DNA of 34,367 nucleotides from an uncultured Lachnospiraceae bacterium (GTDB lineage Bacteria; Bacillota; Clostridia; Lachnospirales; Lachnospiraceae), in contig CAMFDG010000021.1 in the NCBI GenBank assembly GCA_945949045.1, forward strand, positions 1 through 34,367, written 5' to 3'. Positions 31,519 through 34,367 of the stretch are shown here, in pieces. The notes beneath the pieces are model-generated. The model did not search any database and was not told where the DNA came from. It was given only the letters and a program-made list of their open reading frames with translations. The position numbers and the translations under genes are program-made. The stretch's first letter is position 1. Every line of letters starts with the position of its first letter.

Positions 31519-31573
31519 GCTCATTCTCCTTTTCACTTGTGATTTTTTCCTGTAATGTTCCTGACTTATGTGG

Positions 31574-32944
31574 CTATGCCCCGGCATTGCAGGTGCTCCG
31601 TCGAAAAGCCACCACAGCTTTTCCCCGGCTTCCCGTTGATACTTCTCCGTCCATCCGTTTTTGGGCCTGCACAATAGCCTCCTTCACACATTGATGACAG
31701 TGGCTGGCCAATGCCTCCTGGTCTTCATATTGGGCAAGAGAAATCCTGTCAAACAGTTTCTCCTTCCCCTCTTCCACTCCGGTATAGGTATCGCTCATCT
31801 GCTTTGCGGCTCTCCCTGCAAAAACAAGGCTTTCTAACAGGGAGTTGCTTGCCAGGCGGTTTTTCCCGTGCACGCCATTGCAGGCCGTCTCCCCCACCGC
31901 ATAAAGCCTCTCCATGGAGGTGTGACTATCATGATCCACCCACACGCCGCCCATAAAATAATGCTGGGCCGGTACCACCGGGATACATTCCTTCGTCACG
32001 TCATAGCCCATCTGCCGGCAGTGCTCCACGATATTGGGGAAATGGGTCAAAAGCTCTTCCTGGGGAATCGGCCTGAGATCCTCCCACACATGCTGTGTAT
32101 GATCCTTTTCCATCTGCTTATAGATTTCCTCCGTCAGACGGTCCCTTGGCAGCAGCTCGTCCACAAATCGGTTCATGTTCTTGTCATACAACTTTGCACC
32201 TTCTCCCCGGACCGATTCCGAGATCAGAAAGCTCCGGTCTTCCTCATGCTCCGAATAAAAAGTGGTGGGATGAATCTGAACGTAATTGACATCCCTGAGT
32301 CGAATGCCATGCATGATGGACAATGCCAGAGCATCCCCCGTCAAATGCCGGAAATTGGTAGAATGCCGATACAGTCCTCCGATTCCTCCACAGGCCCAGA
32401 CCGTATAATCCGCCAGTATTTTCTCAATGCTCCCATCCTCTCTGCGAACTATCGCTCCGTAGCAGCAGTTGTCCTCCGTCATGATATCTAACATCTTCGT
32501 ATGCTCCAGAATCGTGACATTCGGAAGTTTTTCAGCCGTCGCCAGAAGCTTACTGGTGATTTCCTCTCCCGTGATATCCTCATGAAAAAGAATCCGCTTG
32601 TCGGAATGGGCGCCTTCTCTGGTAAAGGCAAGTTCCCCGTTCTCATCTCTGGCAAAGTCCACCCCATATCCTATCAGGTCTGCAATCACCTTCTTTGAGG
32701 ATCGAATCATGATCTCAACGGATTTCCGGTCATTTTCATAATGTCCCGCCCTCATGGTGTCCTCGAAATAGCTGTCATAATCCCCCTCGTCCTTCAGCAT
32801 ACAGATGCCGCCCTGGGCCAGAAAGGAATCACTTTCCGACGCACCGGCTTTGGTAATGATCGTTATTTTTTTGTCCGGCGGAAGCTGCAGGGCACAGTAG
32901 AGCCCGGAGCAGCCGCTGCCGACAATCAATATATCTGTTCTCAT
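31574..32944 (-). CDS. nadB: L-aspartate oxidase
   Basis: A 456-aa flavoprotein that oxidises L-aspartate to iminoaspartate, the first step of de novo NAD synthesis. The FAD-binding dinucleotide fold is at the N-terminus (ILIVGSGCSGLYCALQL, about 5-21). Further landmarks are FLAQGGI, VQIHPTTFY, SVRGEGAKL, PAQHYFMGGVWVD and GENACNG-like GETACNGVHGKNRLASNSL. Length is typical of the shorter Firmicutes form. The last 25 residues (GEVSTGSRGKAVVAFRRSTC) look unlike a usual helical tail. The start at 32944 is right after a run of T, with GGAG inside the preceding hairpin. Confidence 0.94.
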   Translation of the reverse strand: MRTDILIVGSGCSGLYCALQLPPDKKITIITKAGASESDSFLAQGGICMLKDEGDYDSYFEDTMRAGHYENDRKSVEIMIRSSKKVIADLIGYGVDFARDENGELAFTREGAHSDKRILFHEDITGEEITSKLLATAEKLPNVTILEHTKMLDIMTEDNCCYGAIVRREDGSIEKILADYTVWACGGIGGLYRHSTNFRHLTGDALALSIMHGIRLRDVNYVQIHPTTFYSEHEEDRSFLISESVRGEGAKLYDKNMNRFVDELLPRDRLTEEIYKQMEKDHTQHVWEDLRPIPQEELLTHFPNIVEHCRQMGYDVTKECIPVVPAQHYFMGGVWVDHDSHTSMERLYAVGETACNGVHGKNRLASNSLLESLVFAGRAAKQMSDTYTGVEEGKEKLFDRISLAQYEDQEALASHCHQCVKEAIVQAQKRMDGEVSTGSRGKAVVAFRRSTCNAGA

Positions 32945-32994
32945 AAAAAAACTCCATGTCCTGTGAATAGTATCGCTACTGCATGACATGGAGT
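32945..32994 (-). terminator. Hairpin terminator that overlaps the nadB -10 and ribosome site
   Basis: A perfect 10-bp stem, ACTCCATGTC (32994-32985 on minus) with GACATGGAGT (32960-32951), and a 24-nt loop are followed by seven T. The 5' arm covers the last bases of the nadB -10. The 3' arm contains the GGAG that serves as nadB ribosome site. The T-tract touches the ATG. It fits a terminator for the glycosyltransferase gene upstream. Confidence 0.75.
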
Positions 32995-33028
32995 ATAACA
33001 CATATCTTTACAACTGACAAGACAGTTG
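32992..33028 (-). promoter_or_regulatory. nadB promoter with NiaR-like operator
   Basis: Minus-strand -35 TTGTCA (33015-33020), 17-bp spacer, -10 TATACT (32992-32997). The palindrome CAACTGACAAGACAGTTG (33011-33028) covers the -35 and matches the CTGTCTTG-type core of known NiaR boxes. A repressor there would block polymerase. The box reaches to within two bases of the stop of the next gene. Confidence 0.8.
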
Positions 33029-33029
33029 C

Positions 33030-34043
33030 TTAATTAAATCCTACGACCTTCTGTGACAGACGATAAGCCGCAACAGAAATTTTCCGCCCCCCCTTTCCCG
33101 GAAGATTCATGGTCTGCCCCATAATCCCCCGTCTCAGCTTATGGAACAGTGTGATATCCTTTTCCTTGATATATTTCCAAAGCTCCCGCTTTTTCTCCAG
33201 ATTTTCCTCTGTCCCCGAACGCAGCAGCATAACGGTGGACACCACGGTAATGATTTCCAGATAGTTAAACATATATTTGCGGCATTTCGGATTAGACACC
33301 TTGTGCAGATCCACATCATCAATCATGATCTTGTTGACCCTGATCTGCTGGTCGATCCGCCCGATCATGACCTTCTCGTTGACGGACTGATCCTCTCTGC
33401 CGATAAAATACCGGTAAAAATCCACATCCATATAGTACATGGTCCGCACGTAAGGGAGGGGCTTATATACATAAATATTATCCACGTAAAAAGTATGTTT
33501 CGGCAGCTGAAGCCCACATTCCCGCAAAAGCTTGGTGCGGTAAATCACAGAGTGCATGAGTATGTAATGGCCCTTGTAAAAATGGCGCACATCACTCCAT
33601 GTAAACACCTGATCTTTCGGGAATCCGGTCTGACGCATCACACGCTTATGACTTGCCCCCTCCTTCTCATAGACGTAATTGGCAAGCAGCATATCAAGGG
33701 TCACACTGCCCCCCGCCAGCTCTCTGAGTTTATCCAGAATTTTCTTGTATGCCTCGGCATCCACCCAGTCGTCACTGTCTACAACTTTAAAATACAGGCC
33801 CGTGGCATTGCGGATTCCTGTATTAACCGCCTCTCCATGACCGCCGTTCTCCTGATGGATTGCCCGCACAATCGTAGGATATTTTCTCGCATATTCATCC
33901 GCGATTTCTGCCGTGCGGTCTGAAGAACCGTCGTCCACAATAAGGATTTCTACGTCTTCTCCCCCGGGCAGAATAGAATCAATACAGTGTTCCATGTAGT
34001 CCTGTGAATTATAACATGGTATTGCAAAAGTAAGTAACTTCAT
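33030..34043 (-). CDS. Family 2 glycosyltransferase
   Basis: A 337-aa GT-A-fold transferase, probably cytoplasmic face of the membrane. The nucleotide-sugar site is in LLTFAIPCYNSQDYMEHCID (3-22) and ILIVDDGSSDRTAE (33-46). QENGGHGEAVNTGIRNA lies at 64-80, and the metal-binding DxD-like segment is VDSDDWVD (88-95). There is no transmembrane segment. The acceptor is unknown; cell-wall or capsule glycans are likely. The start at 34043 follows GGAGG; an earlier ATG at 34085 lacks a site. It is a single gene, ending at the NiaR box of nadB. Confidence 0.9.
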   Translation of the reverse strand: MKLLTFAIPCYNSQDYMEHCIDSILPGGEDVEILIVDDGSSDRTAEIADEYARKYPTIVRAIHQENGGHGEAVNTGIRNATGLYFKVVDSDDWVDAEAYKKILDKLRELAGGSVTLDMLLANYVYEKEGASHKRVMRQTGFPKDQVFTWSDVRHFYKGHYILMHSVIYRTKLLRECGLQLPKHTFYVDNIYVYKPLPYVRTMYYMDVDFYRYFIGREDQSVNEKVMIGRIDQQIRVNKIMIDDVDLHKVSNPKCRKYMFNYLEIITVVSTVMLLRSGTEENLEKKRELWKYIKEKDITLFHKLRRGIMGQTMNLPGKGGRKISVAAYRLSQKVVGFN

Positions 34044-34123
34044 CCTTTTCCTCCGTTCCCCTGACATTAGTTCATATATAACCAATGTTTATAAACATCC
34101 TCTGGTATTTTGCGTATGAACCT

Positions 34124-34152
34124 ATTATACACAATTTTATGCATCCGTCGAA
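34124..34152 (-). promoter_or_regulatory. Possible promoter of the glycosyltransferase gene
   Basis: A -10 TATAAT (34124-34129) on the minus strand is good, but the -35 at 17 bp (TTCGAC, 34147-34152) is poor. The leader would be about 75 bases. Confidence 0.35.
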
Positions 34153-34255
34153 CAATTTTTACTGAAGATTCTCTTAAGATTTACTTCCCACAATTTGTTC
34201 ATATTTTATTTACAATTTTCTCATATTCTCCACATACCAATTTCACATTTGAATT

Positions 34256-34300
34256 TTATACTGTAATCACAGTTAAGAAATAGACTTTTTTCTTTTTCAT
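34256..34300 (-). CDS. Very short ORF (14 aa) behind a hairpin-spaced ribosome site
   Basis: MKKKKVYFLTVITV followed by TAA looks like the start of a signal peptide or a leader peptide. AGGAGGT lies 27 bases upstream. Between them is a hairpin, CCTCGC with GCGAGG, plus inner CCT/AGG pairs (34304-34327), that would bring the ribosome site to within about three bases of the ATG when folded. The GAGG of the 3' arm could alternatively serve as the site. It may also be the remnant of a secreted-protein gene. The evidence is thin. Confidence 0.25.
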   Translation of the reverse strand: MKKKKVYFLTVITV

Positions 34301-34367
34301 ATTCCTCGCACCTGACAAGGCGCGAGGACCTCCTTTTTAAGAAATATTTCTTTCTCATACTAATCTT

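Larger units (their letters stand above)
34086..34367. other. AT-rich intergenic end of window
   Basis: About 280 bases without a long gene. It contains the possible glycosyltransferase promoter, a 14-codon ORF (34256-34300), a hairpin (34304-34327), an AGGAGGT ribosome-site sequence on the minus strand (34328-34334), and the palindrome AAGAAATATTTCTT at about 34339-34352. Nothing else was recognised. Confidence 0.6.

Overview
The window looks like a chromosomal segment of a spore-forming, low-to-moderate GC Firmicute, most likely a Lachnospiraceae (Clostridium cluster XIVa) species. The reasons are the spoVA sporulation genes, a dnaE-pfkA pair, a T-box-controlled isoleucyl-tRNA synthetase, a NiaR-regulated nad operon, strong AGGAGG ribosome sites and sigma-A promoters of the TTGACA-N17-TATACT type. 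Almost every gene lies on the minus strand. The one exception is a two-gene plus-strand island for a threonine/serine exporter (9504-10747). No rRNA, tRNA, integrase or transposase gene was seen.

Layout, left to right. Positions 1-700 hold decayed accessory DNA: an outward promoter with a palindromic operator, a tiny zinc-ribbon protein and a broken ORF overlapping it. A macrodomain hydrolase coupled to a small membrane protein follows (738-1518), then a gene-poor stretch of degenerate GCCC/GGGC repeats (1519-1970). A long co-oriented run (1971-9380) encodes a rhodanese lipoprotein, a glycosyltransferase pseudogene, TrmO, SpoVAC, a MarR regulator, a flotillin, a small orphan protein, SpoVAB and SpoVAA. 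A 511-bp, nearly full-length palindrome sits inside this run. After the exporter come a small alarmone synthetase, a TrmH-type RNA methyltransferase, phosphofructokinase, DNA polymerase III alpha, a deleted thioesterase gene, a TraX-like membrane protein, glycogen phosphorylase and IleS with its T-box leader. The right third holds a DUF4190-like membrane protein, a four-gene envelope operon (response regulator, histidine kinase, anchored protein of unknown function, VanY-type carboxypeptidase), a 53-bp tandem array of terminator-like hairpins, the nadB-nadC-niaR operon and a family 2 glycosyltransferase.

How the genes work together. NadB and NadC are two steps of de novo NAD synthesis. NiaR is their predicted repressor, and a NiaR-like box overlaps the nadB promoter; nadA is not in the window. 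PfkA and GlgP feed glycolysis. The kinase/regulator pair probably controls the overlapping anchored protein and the VanY peptidase. SpoVAA, SpoVAB and SpoVAC belong to the forespore dipicolinate channel but are split here by about 3.2 kb of other genes and the palindrome.

The least explained features are the 511-bp palindrome at 7357-7867 (five nearly perfect stems, 185 bp with six mismatches, separated by unrelated internal loops) and the 53-bp array at 29777-30028 (four exact-length units, each an 8-bp stem followed by a T-tract, pointing against all neighbouring genes). Both look like undescribed structured or mobile non-coding elements. All family assignments come from reading the sequence; no search was run.
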